Source of the DNA: Streptomyces sp. CB01249
GTDB taxonomy: Bacteria; Actinomycetota; Actinomycetes; Streptomycetales; Streptomycetaceae
Direction of reading: 5' to 3'
Assembly: GCF_001905735.1 (NCBI RefSeq)
Contig: NZ_LISW01000003.1
Coordinates: forward strand, 558,341 to 622,340
DNA length: 64,000 bases
The notes under the pieces were generated by a model, which was given only the letters and a program-made list of their open reading frames with translations, was not told the DNA's origin and did not search any database. Positions 1-10,424 of the stretch are shown here, piece by piece. The position numbers and the translations under genes were made by a program. Position 1 is the first letter of the stretch. Each line of letters begins with the position of its first letter.

Positions 1-337
1 AGAGGTCGCCTGGCCGCGGCTCGTGTTCGACGGGGAACGGCTCGTCGGGCTCCTCATGGCCTTCCTGGACATCGACTTCGCGGGTGACGGCACCGGGCGG
101 GACATCCGCTCCGGGCTGTGGCGCCTCAACATCGCGGCGGGCGAACAGGGGCGCGGCTACGGGCGGTTCGCGGTCGGGTGCGTGGCCGACGAGATCCGGC
201 GGCGCGGTGGCACGCGGATGTACGTCACCTGGCATCCGGGCGACGACGGCCCCGAGGGGTTCTACCTGGGGCTCGGGTTCCGGCCCACGGGCGAGACGAG
301 CGGGGACCAGACGGTCGGGGTGCTGGAGTTGGGCTGA
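1..337 (+). CDS. GNAT family N-acetyltransferase, C-terminal part (5' end outside window)
   Basis: The reading frame is open to the left edge of the window, so only the last roughly 112 residues are present; an internal GTG at 23 is probably not the real start. The segment GEQGRGYGRFA matches the acetyl-CoA pyrophosphate-binding loop (Q/RxxGxG/A) of GNAT enzymes, and the following part (YVTWHPGDDGPEGFYLGLGF) is the usual terminal strand with the FY-x-x-x-GF motif. The acceptor substrate cannot be told. The gene is convergent with the inositol operon and separated from it by a strong hairpin. Confidence 0.8.
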   Translation, partial: EVAWPRLVFDGERLVGLLMAFLDIDFAGDGTGRDIRSGLWRLNIAAGEQGRGYGRFAVGCVADEIRRRGGTRMYVTWHPGDDGPEGFYLGLGFRPTGETSGDQTVGVLELG

Positions 338-368
338 GTACGGGCCGGGGCAAGGGCCCGGCCCGTAC
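338..368. terminator. Bidirectional hairpin terminator between convergent genes
   Basis: A perfect 12-bp inverted repeat (GTACGGGCCGGG at 338-349 and its complement at 357-368) with a 7-nt loop starts at the base after the acetyltransferase stop. It lies between two convergent genes (the next ends at 377), so it can terminate both transcripts. No U-tract is visible, which is normal for Streptomyces hairpins. Confidence 0.75.
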
Positions 369-376
369 AGCTCGGA

Positions 377-1876
<1,500 letters not shown>

Positions 1877-1888
1877 GCTGTGGCTCCT

Positions 1889-3799
1889 TCAGAGGTGACG
1901 GCGTCGGCCGGCGCTGTGTCGTTCGTACTCTTTCCGTGCTTCGACCGCCGCGGGGCGGGTGGCCGTCCCGGCCACGGGGACATCCCACCACGCCTGTGCC
2001 TCCGGAGGACCCTGTCCGGCGCCGGGTGTTTCGGTCTCCACGTGGACGCAGACGGGCCGGGCCGCCGCCCGGGCCTCGGCGAGGGCCGCCCGCAGCTCGG
2101 CCACCGTCCCGGCGCGCAGCACCCGCATGCCGAGCGAGGCCGCGTTGGCGGCGAGGTCCACCGGGAGCGGCGGGCCGGTGAAGTCCCCGTCCGCCGACCG
2201 GTGGCGGTAGTCCGTGCCGAAGCGCTCGCCGCCGGTCGCCTCGGAGAGGCCGCCGATCGAGGCGTAGCCGTGGTTCTGCAGGACGACCAGCTTGACCGGC
2301 AGGTTCTCCTGGACGGCGGTGACGATCTCGGTGGGGTTCATGAGGTACGTGCCGTCGCCGACGAGCGCCCAGACCGGGCGGTCCGGGGCCGCCAGGCACA
2401 CCCCGATCGCGGCCGGGATCTCGTAGCCCATGCAGGAGTAGCCGTACTCCACGTGGTACTGGCGCGGGGAGCGGGTCCGCCAGAGCTTGTGCAGGTCGCC
2501 GGGGAGCGAACCGGCCGCGTTGATGAGGATGTCCTCCTCGGTGACGAGCTCGTCCAGGAGGCCGAGGACCTGGGTCTGGGTGGGGCGGGCCTGCGGGTCG
2601 GGCGTGGCGTACGCGGCGTCGACGCGCCGCTCCCAGCGGGCCTTGGCCTCGGTGTACTCGGTGACGTACGCGGGGTCCGCGCGATGTCCGGCCATGGCCT
2701 CGGTGAGCGCGTGGAGGGCGGTGCGGGCGTCGGCGACGAGCGGGAGCGCGGCGAGCTTGTGGGCGTCGAAGCCGGTCACGTTGATGTTGAGGAAGCGGAC
2801 GCCGGGGTGCTGGAAGAGGGTCGCGGACGCGGTGGTGAAGTCCGTGTAGCGGGTGCCGATTCCGATGACCAGGTCGGCGGTGCGGGCGAGGTCGTCGGCG
2901 GTGGCGGTGCCGGTGTGGCCGATGCCGCCGACGTCGGCGGGGTGGTCGTGGCGCAGCGAGCCCTTGCCCGCCTGGGTGGACGCGACGGGGATGCCGGTGG
3001 CTTCGGCGAACGCGGCGAGGGCGTCCTCGGCGGCGCTGTGGTGGACGCCGCCGCCGACGACGACCAGGGGGCGGCGGGCGGCGCGCACCGCCCCTACGGC
3101 CGCGCCGAGTTCGTACGGGTCGGGGGCGGGGCGGCGTACGTGCCAGACGCGCTCCGCGAAGAACTCCGCCGGCCAGTCGTGCGCCTCGGCCTGGACGTCC
3201 TGCGGCAGCGCGAGGGTGACCGCGCCGGTCTCCGCCGGGTCGGTCAGGACCCGCATGGCGTGCAGCGCGGCCGGGATCAGGGCCTCGGCGCGGGTGATCC
3301 GGTCGAAGGAGCGGGAGACCGGGCGCAGGCAGTCGTTGACGGAGACGTCGCCCGCGTACGCCACCTCCAGCTGCTGGAGTACGGGGTCGGCGGGGCGGGT
3401 CGCGAAGGTGTCGCCGGGCAGCAGCAGGACGGGGAGGTGGTTGACGGTGGCGAGGGCGGCGCCGGTGACGAGGTTGGTGGCGCCGGGGCCGATGGACGTG
3501 GTGACGGCGTGGGCGGACAGCCGGCCGGACTGGCGGGCGTGGCCGACGGCCGCGTGCACCATGGCCTGTTCGTTGCGGCCCTGGAGGTAGGGCATCGCGG
3601 GGCCGGTCTCCCGGAGCGCCTGGCCGATTCCGGCGACGTTGCCGTGGCCGAAGATGCCCCAGGTGGCGGCGATCAGCCGGTGGCGTTCGCCGTCGCGCTC
3701 GGCGTACTGGCGGGCGAGGAAGGCGATGAGCGCCTGGGCGGTGGTGAGGCGGCGGGTGGCCTCCCCTGCCGGGCCGGGCGTGCCGGGCGTCGCGGTCAT
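1889..3799 (-). CDS. iolD: 3D-(3,5/4)-trihydroxycyclohexane-1,2-dione acylhydrolase
   Basis: A thiamine-diphosphate enzyme of about 636 residues that opens the cyclic dione of the inositol pathway to 5-deoxyglucuronate. The acetolactate-synthase fold is clear: the N-terminal pyrimidine-binding domain (MVHAAVGHARQSGRLSAHAVTTSIGPGATN), the middle domain, and a C-terminal TPP/Mg motif GDGTYLMNP...NHGYASIGGL. The frame is open further upstream, but that extension lies inside iolB and reads as arginine/proline-rich junk. The ATG at 3799 (MTATPGTPGPAG) overlaps the iolB stop as ATGA and is the sensible start. Translation is probably coupled to iolB. Confidence 0.93.
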   Translation of the reverse strand: MTATPGTPGPAGEATRRLTTAQALIAFLARQYAERDGERHRLIAATWGIFGHGNVAGIGQALRETGPAMPYLQGRNEQAMVHAAVGHARQSGRLSAHAVTTSIGPGATNLVTGAALATVNHLPVLLLPGDTFATRPADPVLQQLEVAYAGDVSVNDCLRPVSRSFDRITRAEALIPAALHAMRVLTDPAETGAVTLALPQDVQAEAHDWPAEFFAERVWHVRRPAPDPYELGAAVGAVRAARRPLVVVGGGVHHSAAEDALAAFAEATGIPVASTQAGKGSLRHDHPADVGGIGHTGTATADDLARTADLVIGIGTRYTDFTTASATLFQHPGVRFLNINVTGFDAHKLAALPLVADARTALHALTEAMAGHRADPAYVTEYTEAKARWERRVDAAYATPDPQARPTQTQVLGLLDELVTEEDILINAAGSLPGDLHKLWRTRSPRQYHVEYGYSCMGYEIPAAIGVCLAAPDRPVWALVGDGTYLMNPTEIVTAVQENLPVKLVVLQNHGYASIGGLSEATGGERFGTDYRHRSADGDFTGPPLPVDLAANAASLGMRVLRAGTVAELRAALAEARAAARPVCVHVETETPGAGQGPPEAQAWWDVPVAGTATRPAAVEARKEYERHSAGRRRHL

Positions 3800-4677
3800 G
3801 CGGGGTCCTCCGGTCCGGGGAGCGGCAGCCGGGGGTCGACCGGCTGGGACGGCCAGGTGTCGCGGACCCACCGGTGGTCGGGGTGGTCGCGGATCAGCCA
3901 CTCCCGCTTCTCGCCGGGGCCCGCCATGACGTTGAGGTAGTACAGGGTCCGGCCGGGCTGGGCGATGGACGGGCCGTGCCAGCCGTCCGGGACGAGGACC
4001 GCGTCGCCGCTGCGGACCTCGGCCAGCACGTCCGTACCGCCGGGGCGGGACGGGGAGACGCGGTGGTAGCCGAGGCCGCCGTCCTCGACCTCGAAGTAGT
4101 AGATCTCCTCCAGGACGGATTCCTCGCCGGGGTGGTGCTCGTCGTGTTTGTGCGGCGGATAGGAGGACCAGTTGCCGCCGGGCGTGAGGACTTCCACGGC
4201 GATGAGGCGGTCGCAGTCGAAGGCGTCGGCGGCGGCGAAGTTGTGGACCTGGCGGGAGCAGCTGCCGGCGCCGCGCAGTTCCACGCGTACCTCCGGCGCG
4301 GGGCCGTAGCGAGCGGGGAGTCGTCGCTCGCACTTCGCTCCTGCCAGGGCGAAGCGGCCGCCTGCGCCGGAGGCGATCTGTGCGTGGGCATCGCGCGGTA
4401 CATAGGCGAAGTCGGAGACGCCGCTGAACACGCTTCTCCGGCCCAGCAGTTCAAAGATCTCATCTGAGATGTGCACCGTACAGCTGCCGGTCAACGGCAG
4501 TACGATCCACTCGCTCTCCCCGGTGACAAGTGTGTGAACTCCTCCCGGTTCCAGCTCCAGTACGCGGAGGCCGGACCGGTCCCAGCCGGCCTGCTCGGGG
4601 CCGATGTCCAGGGTGTACGGGCCGTGCGCGGTGGAGCCCGCGGGCAGGTGGTACGCCGGTTCGCCTCGCATGCTCAT
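3796..4677 (-). CDS. iolB: 5-deoxy-glucuronate isomerase
   Basis: A 293-residue bicupin protein of the KduI/IolB family, which isomerises 5-deoxyglucuronate to 2-deoxy-5-keto-gluconate in inositol breakdown. The family motif SSYPPHKHDEH (metal-binding histidines) followed by EEIYYFEVEDGGLGYHRV is intact, as is DGWHGPSIAQPGRTLYYLNVMAG near the C-terminus. It overlaps iolC upstream and iolD downstream by 4 bp each, so the three are translationally coupled. Length matches the family. Interior base composition dips slightly around 4320-4560 but the frame stays intact. Confidence 0.95.
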   Translation of the reverse strand: MSMRGEPAYHLPAGSTAHGPYTLDIGPEQAGWDRSGLRVLELEPGGVHTLVTGESEWIVLPLTGSCTVHISDEIFELLGRRSVFSGVSDFAYVPRDAHAQIASGAGGRFALAGAKCERRLPARYGPAPEVRVELRGAGSCSRQVHNFAAADAFDCDRLIAVEVLTPGGNWSSYPPHKHDEHHPGEESVLEEIYYFEVEDGGLGYHRVSPSRPGGTDVLAEVRSGDAVLVPDGWHGPSIAQPGRTLYYLNVMAGPGEKREWLIRDHPDHRWVRDTWPSQPVDPRLPLPGPEDPA

Positions 4678-5663
4678 GCCCTTTCACTGTGTGCGGTGAC
4701 CGCGCCTTCGGCGAGGGCGGCCTCGACCTCGTGCGGGAACGGCATCGCGGAGGAGCAGGCGAGCCGGGCGGCGACGATGGCGCCCGCCGCGTTGGCGTAC
4801 CGCATGGTGCGCGCGATGTCCCAGCCGCTCAGCAGTCCGTGGCAGAGCGCGCCGCCGAACGCGTCGCCCGCGCCGAGGCCGTTGACCACGTCGACGGGGA
4901 GCGGCGGCACATCGGCCACGGTCCCGTCCCGGTGGACGGCGAGGACGCCCGCGGGGCCCTGCTTGACGACGGCCAGCTCGACGCCGGCCTCGATGAGGGC
5001 GCGGGCGGCCGCGTGCGGTTCGCGCTCGCCGGTGGCGATCTCGCACTCGTCCAGATTGCCGACGGCGACGGTCGCGTACGCCAGGGCCTCGCGGTACCGG
5101 GCGGGCGCACAGGCTTCGTTCGCCTCGCCGGGCGGCCAGAACACCGGGCGCCAGTCGAGGTCGAAGACGGTGACGCCGGAGCGGTCGCGGGCGCGCAGCG
5201 CGGCGAGGGTCGCCGTACGGCTCGGCTCGGCGCACAGGCCGGTACCGGTCATCCAGAACACCCGGGCGGCCCGCACCGCTTCGAGGTCCAGCTCCGAGGC
5301 GTGGATCTCCAGGTCGGGGGCCTTGGGCTGCCGGTAGAAGTACAGCGGGAAGTCGTCGGGCGGGAAGACCTCGCAGAAGGTGACCGGGGTCGGATAGGCG
5401 GCGACGGGCGTCACCCACCGGGCGTCGACCCCGAACTCCCGCAGCTGCTCCCGCAGATAGTCACCGAAGGGGTCCTCGCCGGTGCGGGTCACCACGGCGG
5501 TGCGCCGGCCGAGGCGGGCGGCGGCGACGGCCACATTGGACGGGGAGCCGCCGAGGAACTTCCCGAAGGTGTCGACCCGGGCCAGCGGCACACCCGTCCG
5601 CAGGGGGTAGAGGTCCACCCCGATCCGCCCCATCGTGATCACGTCGTACGGCTGCTCAGGCAT
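4674..5663 (-). CDS. iolC: 5-dehydro-2-deoxygluconokinase (PfkB family)
   Basis: A ribokinase-type sugar kinase of about 329 residues that phosphorylates 2-deoxy-5-keto-gluconate in the inositol pathway. The two PfkB signatures are present: FLGGSPSNVAVAAARLGRRTAVV near the N-terminus and VVNGLGAGDAFGGALCHGL near the C-terminus, where the Asp of GAGDAF is the catalytic base. The chosen ATG at 5663 (MPEQPYDVITMGRIGVDLYP) has a GAAGGGA ribosome-binding site; a longer open frame runs into the divergent gene but has no family similarity. It is first in the iolC-iolB-iolD-mmsA operon. Confidence 0.93.
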   Translation of the reverse strand: MPEQPYDVITMGRIGVDLYPLRTGVPLARVDTFGKFLGGSPSNVAVAAARLGRRTAVVTRTGEDPFGDYLREQLREFGVDARWVTPVAAYPTPVTFCEVFPPDDFPLYFYRQPKAPDLEIHASELDLEAVRAARVFWMTGTGLCAEPSRTATLAALRARDRSGVTVFDLDWRPVFWPPGEANEACAPARYREALAYATVAVGNLDECEIATGEREPHAAARALIEAGVELAVVKQGPAGVLAVHRDGTVADVPPLPVDVVNGLGAGDAFGGALCHGLLSGWDIARTMRYANAAGAIVAARLACSSAMPFPHEVEAALAEGAVTAHSERA

Positions 5664-5786
5664 GCAACGTCCCTTCGGCTGGGCGCCTGTACCTGGATCA
5701 TCTCCGCTTCGATCATCGTCAATCATTTGTACGGACATACGGACGTATTCTTGACACCGGTCCGCCCGCGTGGTGAGGCTTGGCGC
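5664..5786. promoter_or_regulatory. Divergent inositol-locus promoter region with repeated operator-like motifs
   Basis: The 123-bp gap between iolC (minus) and the IolE-like gene (plus) is much more AT-rich than its surroundings. It holds a repeat of TACGGAC (5730-5743) continuing into GTATTC, two close GATCAT/AATCAT copies (5711-5726), and a good plus-strand -35 hexamer TTGACA at 5751-5756. No convincing -10 follows, so the exact promoters are unresolved. The repeats are placed where a shared repressor would act, but no regulator gene adjoins. Confidence 0.5.
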
Positions 5787-6716
5787 ATGACGTCCTCCCC
5801 GTCCTCGGCATCGCCCTGCATCCGCATCGGCTCCGCGCCCGACTCCTGGGGGGTGTGGTTCCCCGACGATCCCCGGCAGGTGCCGTGGCGGCGCTTCCTG
5901 GACGAGGTCTCCGCCGCGGGCTACGAGTGGATCGAGCTGGGTCCGTACGGCTACCTCCCGACCGACCCGGCCCGCCTCGCGGAGGAGACGGGCAGCCGGG
6001 GGCTCTCCGTCTCGGCGGGCACCGTCTTCACCGGATTGCACCACGGGCCGGACGTCTGGGACCGGACCTGGGAGCATGTCGCCGGCATCGCGGCACTCAC
6101 CCGGGCGATGGGCGCCGGGCACCTCGTGGTCATCCCCTCCTTCTGGCGCGACGACAAGACGGGCGAAGTGCTGGAGGACCGGGTCCTCACCGTCGAGCAG
6201 TGGCGCCACCTGACCACGCAGACCGAACGGCTGGCGCGCGAGGTCCGGGACCGTTACGGACTGCGCGTCGTCGTCCACCCCCACGCGGACACCCACATCG
6301 ACACCGAGGAGAACGTCGCCCGGTTCCTCGACGCCACCGACCCGGACCTGGTGTCGCTCTGCCTGGACACCGGGCACTACGCGTACTGCGGGGGCGACAG
6401 CGTCGAGCTGATCGAGACGTACGGGGAGCGCATCGGCTACCTCCACCTCAAGCAGGTGGACCCGGCGGTCCTCGCCGAGGTGGTGGCGGACGAGGTGCCC
6501 TTCGGTCCCGCCGTGGCGCGCGGCGTGATGTGCGAACCGCCGGGCGGGGTCCCGGCCCTGGAGCCCGTACTGGCCGCCGCCCGCCGCCTGGACGTCGACC
6601 TGTTCGCCATCGTCGAGCAGGACATGTACCCCTGCCCGCCGGACCGGCCGTTCCCGATCGCCCGCCGCACCCGCGACTACCTCCGCTCCTGCGGGCGGCC
6701 GCCCGGGACGGCCTGA
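5787..6716 (+). CDS. IolE-like TIM-barrel isomerase/dehydratase
   Basis: A 309-residue protein of the sugar phosphate isomerase/epimerase (AP endonuclease 2-like TIM barrel) superfamily. Its start (CIRIGSAPDSWGVWFPDDP), the VVHPHADTHIDTEENVARFL strand and the metal-ligand segments CLDTGHYAYCGGD, IGYLHLKQVDP and FAIVEQDMYPC resemble IolE (2-keto-myo-inositol dehydratase) and IolH. Because it is divergent from iolCBD-mmsA, the step converting inosose to the IolD substrate is the best guess; the exact reaction cannot be fixed by sequence alone. The start at 5787 is the first ATG, with little space for a leader. Confidence 0.8.
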   Translation: MTSSPSSASPCIRIGSAPDSWGVWFPDDPRQVPWRRFLDEVSAAGYEWIELGPYGYLPTDPARLAEETGSRGLSVSAGTVFTGLHHGPDVWDRTWEHVAGIAALTRAMGAGHLVVIPSFWRDDKTGEVLEDRVLTVEQWRHLTTQTERLAREVRDRYGLRVVVHPHADTHIDTEENVARFLDATDPDLVSLCLDTGHYAYCGGDSVELIETYGERIGYLHLKQVDPAVLAEVVADEVPFGPAVARGVMCEPPGGVPALEPVLAAARRLDVDLFAIVEQDMYPCPPDRPFPIARRTRDYLRSCGRPPGTA

Positions 6717-6757
6717 CGCGGCCGTGACGCCGTGACGCGCTGACGCCGTGACGCTTA
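6714..6757. repeat. Short GACGC/GTGACGC tandem repeat downstream of the IolE-like gene
   Basis: Immediately after the stop, the unit TGACGCCGTGACGC is present twice in direct tandem with partial copies on each side, over about 44 bp. It could form alternative hairpins or be slippage debris. No function is evident. Confidence 0.4.
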
Positions 6758-6874
6758 CGGGTGGTCCGCGCGGTTCGGCGCCCTTCGGCAGTGACGTGGG
6801 GGCGGTGCGGGCTGTTGTCCTCGGTGAGACCGGGCCCCCGGGCCCGCCCCCGCACTCACCGAGGAGCGACCGCC

Positions 6875-7297
6875 ATGTCCCGCACCCCCCTGTCCCCGCG
6901 CCGGTCCGCCGGCGCCTCGGCCCTGACCACCGGGCTCTTGGCCGCCGCCGCGCTGGCCGCCGCCCTGGCCGTGGCCCCGGGGGCCGCCGCCGACGCCGAG
7001 AACGTGCCCCCGGCCGGGTCCAGCCCCGTGTGCGCCTTCTACGACGGGGACGGGATGACCGTCGTCGGCGACCAGGGCGACCGCGCCTTCCAGGTGCAGT
7101 GCATGCTGGCCAACCGGCGCTACCTGCCGTGGGACGCGGTGGACGGGACGTTCGGCCTGCGCACCCTGGACGCCGTCCGCCGCTTCCAGGCCGACCACCC
7201 GCCCCTGCTCAGCACCGGCCTGGTCGACACGGACACCTGGGCCGCGCTGTGGCGGGGGGACGCTCCGGTCGACGCCCCGGCCGACGCGGAGGCGTGA
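6875..7297 (+). CDS. Secreted peptidoglycan-binding (PG_binding_1) domain protein
   Basis: A 140-residue exported protein. The N-terminus (RRSAGASALTTGLLAAAALAAALAVAPGAAADA) is a signal peptide with a probable AxA cleavage near residue 38. The rest is one peptidoglycan-binding domain: GDQGDRAFQVQCMLANRRYL, then DGTFGLRTLDAVRRFQADH and GLVDTDTWAALW, the usual three-helix pattern. Two cysteines (CAFYDGDG and VQCML) may form a disulfide. The ATG at 6875 was chosen for its GAGGAGCGACCGCC ribosome-binding site; the longer frame upstream is not signal-like. No catalytic domain is present, so it is probably a wall-anchored or regulatory protein. Confidence 0.8.
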   Translation: MSRTPLSPRRSAGASALTTGLLAAAALAAALAVAPGAAADAENVPPAGSSPVCAFYDGDGMTVVGDQGDRAFQVQCMLANRRYLPWDAVDGTFGLRTLDAVRRFQADHPPLLSTGLVDTDTWAALWRGDAPVDAPADAEA

Positions 7298-7298
7298 C

Positions 7299-9521
7299 TC
7301 ACGCCCCGCTGGGCACCCGCTCCGGTTCGGCGTCCTGCTCCGGTATGGACTCCGGCGCCTCCGGCTTCCCCGGCTCGCCCTCGCTCAGGCCGAACCGCTG
7401 GTGGAACCTCCGCAGCGGTGCGGGCGCCCACCAGCTCGCCCGGCCCATCAGCTTCATGACCGTCGGCACGAGCAGACTGCGGACCACCATCGCGTCCATG
7501 AGCACGGCGAGCGCGATGCCGAGGCCGAGCATCTTGGTGTTGGTCACCCGCGAGGTGCCGATGGCGACCATCACGACCGCCAGGATCACGGCCGCCGCGG
7601 TGATCAGCCCGCCGGTGCGCCGCAGTCCGAAGGAGACCGCCCGCTCGTGGTCGCCGGTGCGGTCGTACTCCTCCTTGATCCGGGAGAGCAGGAACACCCC
7701 GTAATCCATGGAGAGTCCGAAGGCGACGCAGAACATGAGCACCGGCAGCGTCGTCTCTATGTCCCCGGTGCTGGTGAAGGCGAGCAGCCCGGACAGATGG
7801 CCGTCCTGGAAGACCCAGACGACTGCCCCGAACATCGCGGTGAGGCTCAGGGCGTTGAGCACGACGGCCTGGACGGGGATCAGGACGCTCCCGGTCAGCA
7901 GGAACACCAGCAGCAGCGTCACCACCGCGATGATGCCCACCGCCCACGGCAGCCGGTCGCCGATGGCGGCCTTGGAGTCGACCAGGACCGCCGCCGTCCC
8001 CGTCACCGAGGTGTCGAAGGGGGCGGGCTCCGCGCGCAGGTCCTTCACCAGGCGCTGGGTCTCCTCGCCCACCGGCTCGCCCTTGCCCAGCACGCTGAAG
8101 TAGGCGTTCCGCCCCTCCGTGACCGGCCCGTCCACCCGGAGCACCCCCGGCAGCGCGGCGAGCCTGCCGCGGTACTCGGCGTACTGGGCGGGTGTCGCCC
8201 CGCCCTCCGCCAGGATGTCGAGGCTCCCGCCGGGGCTGCCGGGGAAGCCGTCCCGCAGATGCTGCTGCACCACGTGGGGCTCGGAGGAGGCGGGCAGCTG
8301 CCGGTCGTCCGCCGTACCGAACCTGACGCCCAGGAAGGGCAGTCCGAGGAGAATGAGCCCGACGCTCGTGACCACCGCGAAGACCGGGGCCCTGCGCATC
8401 ACCAGGGCCGTGAACCGGGCCCACCCCGCACCGCCCTCCGTCTGCGGCTTCGCGCGGCCCCGCCGCAGCAGCTTCCGGAGGTCCAGCGAGTTGACCCGGG
8501 GGCCGAGGAGCATCAGCGCGGCCGGCAGGAGGATCAGCGCGGCCGCGGCGGCGAGGAGCACCACGGCGATCCCGGCGTACGCGAAGGAGCGCAGGAAGTA
8601 CTGCGGGAAGACCAGCATCGCGGCGAGCGACACCGCGACGGTCAGCGCGGAGAACAGCACGGTCCGGCCCGCCGTGCGCAGCGTCGTCCCGATGGCCGTC
8701 CGGGTCGGTGCGCCGGCCGCCAGCTCCTCGCGGAAGCGGCGCACGATGAACAGGGCGTAGTCGATGGCGAGTCCGAGCCCGAGTGCCGTGGTGAGGTTCT
8801 GGGCGAAGACGGAGACGTCGGTGAACTCGGTGATGCCGCGCAGCACCGCGTTGGTCCCCAGGATGGCGACGATGCCCACGCCCAGGGGCAGCAGGGCGGC
8901 GATCGCGCTGCCGAAGACCATGACGAGCAGCACCAGCGTCACCGGCAGGGCGATCATCTCGGCCCGCAGCAGGTCCTCCTCGATGAGCGTCTGCATCTCG
9001 TGCTGGACGGCCACGGGCCCGCCGATCGAGACGCGCACCGGCCCGTGCTCGCCCCGGTAGTGCGGGGCTATCCGGTCCAGCACCTCGCCCGACGCCTTGT
9101 CGTCGCCCTCGATCCGGGCGGCGATCAGCGCCTCCTTGCCGTCCTCGGCGCGCAGCGCGGGCGCCTTGTCCTGCCAGTAGGAGCGGACGCCCACGACATC
9201 CGCCTCACCCGCCAGCCGCTCGGCCAGGCGCGCCGCCTCGGCGGCCACGGCCGGATCGTCCACGGAGGCGCCGCCGCTGTCGACCAGCAGCAGCAGATTC
9301 GGCTGGGAGGCGGGGAACTCGCGCTCCAGGGCCTTCGTGGCATAGGTCGACTCGGCGTCCGGGGCCTGCCAGCCACCGCTGCCCATCCGGTCGGCGACCC
9401 CGCTGCCCGCGAGGACCGCGAGTGCGGTGATCACCAGAGCCGCCAGCAGCGAGAGCCGGGGACGCGCGGTGACGAAGCGCGTCCAGCCCCCCAGTCGCTG
9501 CGGGCCGTTGACTTCAGGCAT
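7299..9521 (-). CDS. MMPL/RND family transporter
   Basis: A membrane protein of about 740 residues with the duplicated MMPL architecture: one TM helix, a large extracytoplasmic loop, about five TMs, then the same again. The RND-type segments LGLGLAIDYALFIVRRFREE and FGLSMDYGVFLLSRIKEEY (a D-Y pair in each half) carry the proton-relay aspartates. Homologues export lipids, hydrophobic compounds or pigments. The ATG at 9521 (MPEVNGPQRLGG) is preceded by GGGGACC; an upstream extension is ruled out because it would read through the TetR operator side. It is divergent from a TetR gene that probably represses it. Confidence 0.9.
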   Translation of the reverse strand: MPEVNGPQRLGGWTRFVTARPRLSLLAALVITALAVLAGSGVADRMGSGGWQAPDAESTYATKALEREFPASQPNLLLLVDSGGASVDDPAVAAEAARLAERLAGEADVVGVRSYWQDKAPALRAEDGKEALIAARIEGDDKASGEVLDRIAPHYRGEHGPVRVSIGGPVAVQHEMQTLIEEDLLRAEMIALPVTLVLLVMVFGSAIAALLPLGVGIVAILGTNAVLRGITEFTDVSVFAQNLTTALGLGLAIDYALFIVRRFREELAAGAPTRTAIGTTLRTAGRTVLFSALTVAVSLAAMLVFPQYFLRSFAYAGIAVVLLAAAAALILLPAALMLLGPRVNSLDLRKLLRRGRAKPQTEGGAGWARFTALVMRRAPVFAVVTSVGLILLGLPFLGVRFGTADDRQLPASSEPHVVQQHLRDGFPGSPGGSLDILAEGGATPAQYAEYRGRLAALPGVLRVDGPVTEGRNAYFSVLGKGEPVGEETQRLVKDLRAEPAPFDTSVTGTAAVLVDSKAAIGDRLPWAVGIIAVVTLLLVFLLTGSVLIPVQAVVLNALSLTAMFGAVVWVFQDGHLSGLLAFTSTGDIETTLPVLMFCVAFGLSMDYGVFLLSRIKEEYDRTGDHERAVSFGLRRTGGLITAAAVILAVVMVAIGTSRVTNTKMLGLGIALAVLMDAMVVRSLLVPTVMKLMGRASWWAPAPLRRFHQRFGLSEGEPGKPEAPESIPEQDAEPERVPSGA

Positions 9522-9619
9522 GGTGCGAGGTCCCCTTTTCCCCGGATCCGGGCGCGCGGGGCGGCAGCACGAGGCAGCCGCACAGGGCAGCATGGATCAG
9601 TCATTGCCACATACACCGG

Positions 9620-9674
9620 CAAACACGAGTCATCGCTCGCGTTTCTTTAGAATGCGAGCGACCACTCGTGTTTG
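9620..9674. promoter_or_regulatory. Double TetR-type operator between the MMPL exporter and the tetR gene
   Basis: The arm CAAACACGAGT-cat-CGCTCGC (9620-9640) is repeated in inverted orientation at 9654-9674 around a 13-bp AT-rich centre (GTTTCTTTAGAAT). Each arm is itself an imperfect palindrome (CGAGTcatcGCTCG and CGAGCgaccACTCG), as expected for two TetR dimers. The site covers the space where both divergent promoters must lie, which suggests joint repression of exporter and regulator. Confidence 0.8.
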
Positions 9675-9704
9675 TCAACCGTGCACGAAAGCTGGGGATT
9701 CACC

Positions 9705-10424
9705 GTGTCGCAGTCCAGAGCGGCGGGCTCCGAAGACGCCGGGGCCGCCGAAGGCGCCGGGACCGCCGGCAAGGCCGACGCCCCCGCCCGGCCGCGCAGG
9801 CGGCAGGCCCGGGGCGAGGCCCGTATCGCGCAGTTGCTCAAGGCCGCCGCCGACGTGTTCTGCACGACCGGCTACACCGCGGCGAGCACCAACGCCATCG
9901 CGCGCGAGGCCGGGGTCTCCCCCGGCACGCTCTACCAGTTCTTCCCCAACAAGGAGGCCATCGCAGTCGAGCTCGGCGACCAGCTCCTGGCCCGCTGGCG
10001 GGAGACCTACGGGGCCGCCTTCCTCGACGACCACCTGGAACTCCCCCTGGACCGGATGCTCGACGCCACCCTCGACCCGCTGATCGAGTTCAACTGCGCG
10101 AACCCCGCCTTCACGGTCCTGATGCACGGCCCCGAGATCCCGGGCATGCCCTCCAAGGACCACGACGCCGTGCACGTCACGATGCTCAGCCGCGTCGAGA
10201 CGATCCTCGCCGGATACCTGCCGGACCGGCCGCCCGCCGAGGTCACCCGGATCGCCACCATGATCTTCAACATCTTCAAGTCCGGGCTGGACGTGATCAT
10301 GGCGCACGAGGGCGACGAGCGGGAGGCGTACATCCGGGAGGTGAAGACGGTCCTCCACCGGTACCTCGAACCCATGATCCCCGACGACACGACGGCCGGG
10401 CCTCGCTCGCGTCATACCCCCTAG
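9705..10424 (+). CDS. TetR family transcriptional regulator
   Basis: A 239-residue regulator. The N-terminal helix-turn-helix is clear: ARIAQLLKAAADVFCTTGYTAASTNAIAREAGVSPGTLYQFFPNKEAIA. The C-terminal ligand domain is unrelated to well-characterised members. The GTG at 9705 (MSQSRAAG) has a GGGG ribosome-binding site 7 bp upstream; the upstream TTG/GTG candidates would place coding sequence on the operator. It is divergent from the MMPL exporter and most likely controls it together with itself through the double palindrome between them. The stop codon overlaps the copper operator downstream. Confidence 0.9.
   Translation: MSQSRAAGSEDAGAAEGAGTAGKADAPARPRRRQARGEARIAQLLKAAADVFCTTGYTAASTNAIAREAGVSPGTLYQFFPNKEAIAVELGDQLLARWRETYGAAFLDDHLELPLDRMLDATLDPLIEFNCANPAFTVLMHGPEIPGMPSKDHDAVHVTMLSRVETILAGYLPDRPPAEVTRIATMIFNIFKSGLDVIMAHEGDEREAYIREVKTVLHRYLEPMIPDDTTAGPRSRHTP

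Noticed and set aside
4530..5786. A 728-residue fusion of the IolE-like protein with an N-terminal extension
   Set aside because: The extension is the antisense of iolC and iolB; the true start is the ATG at 5787.
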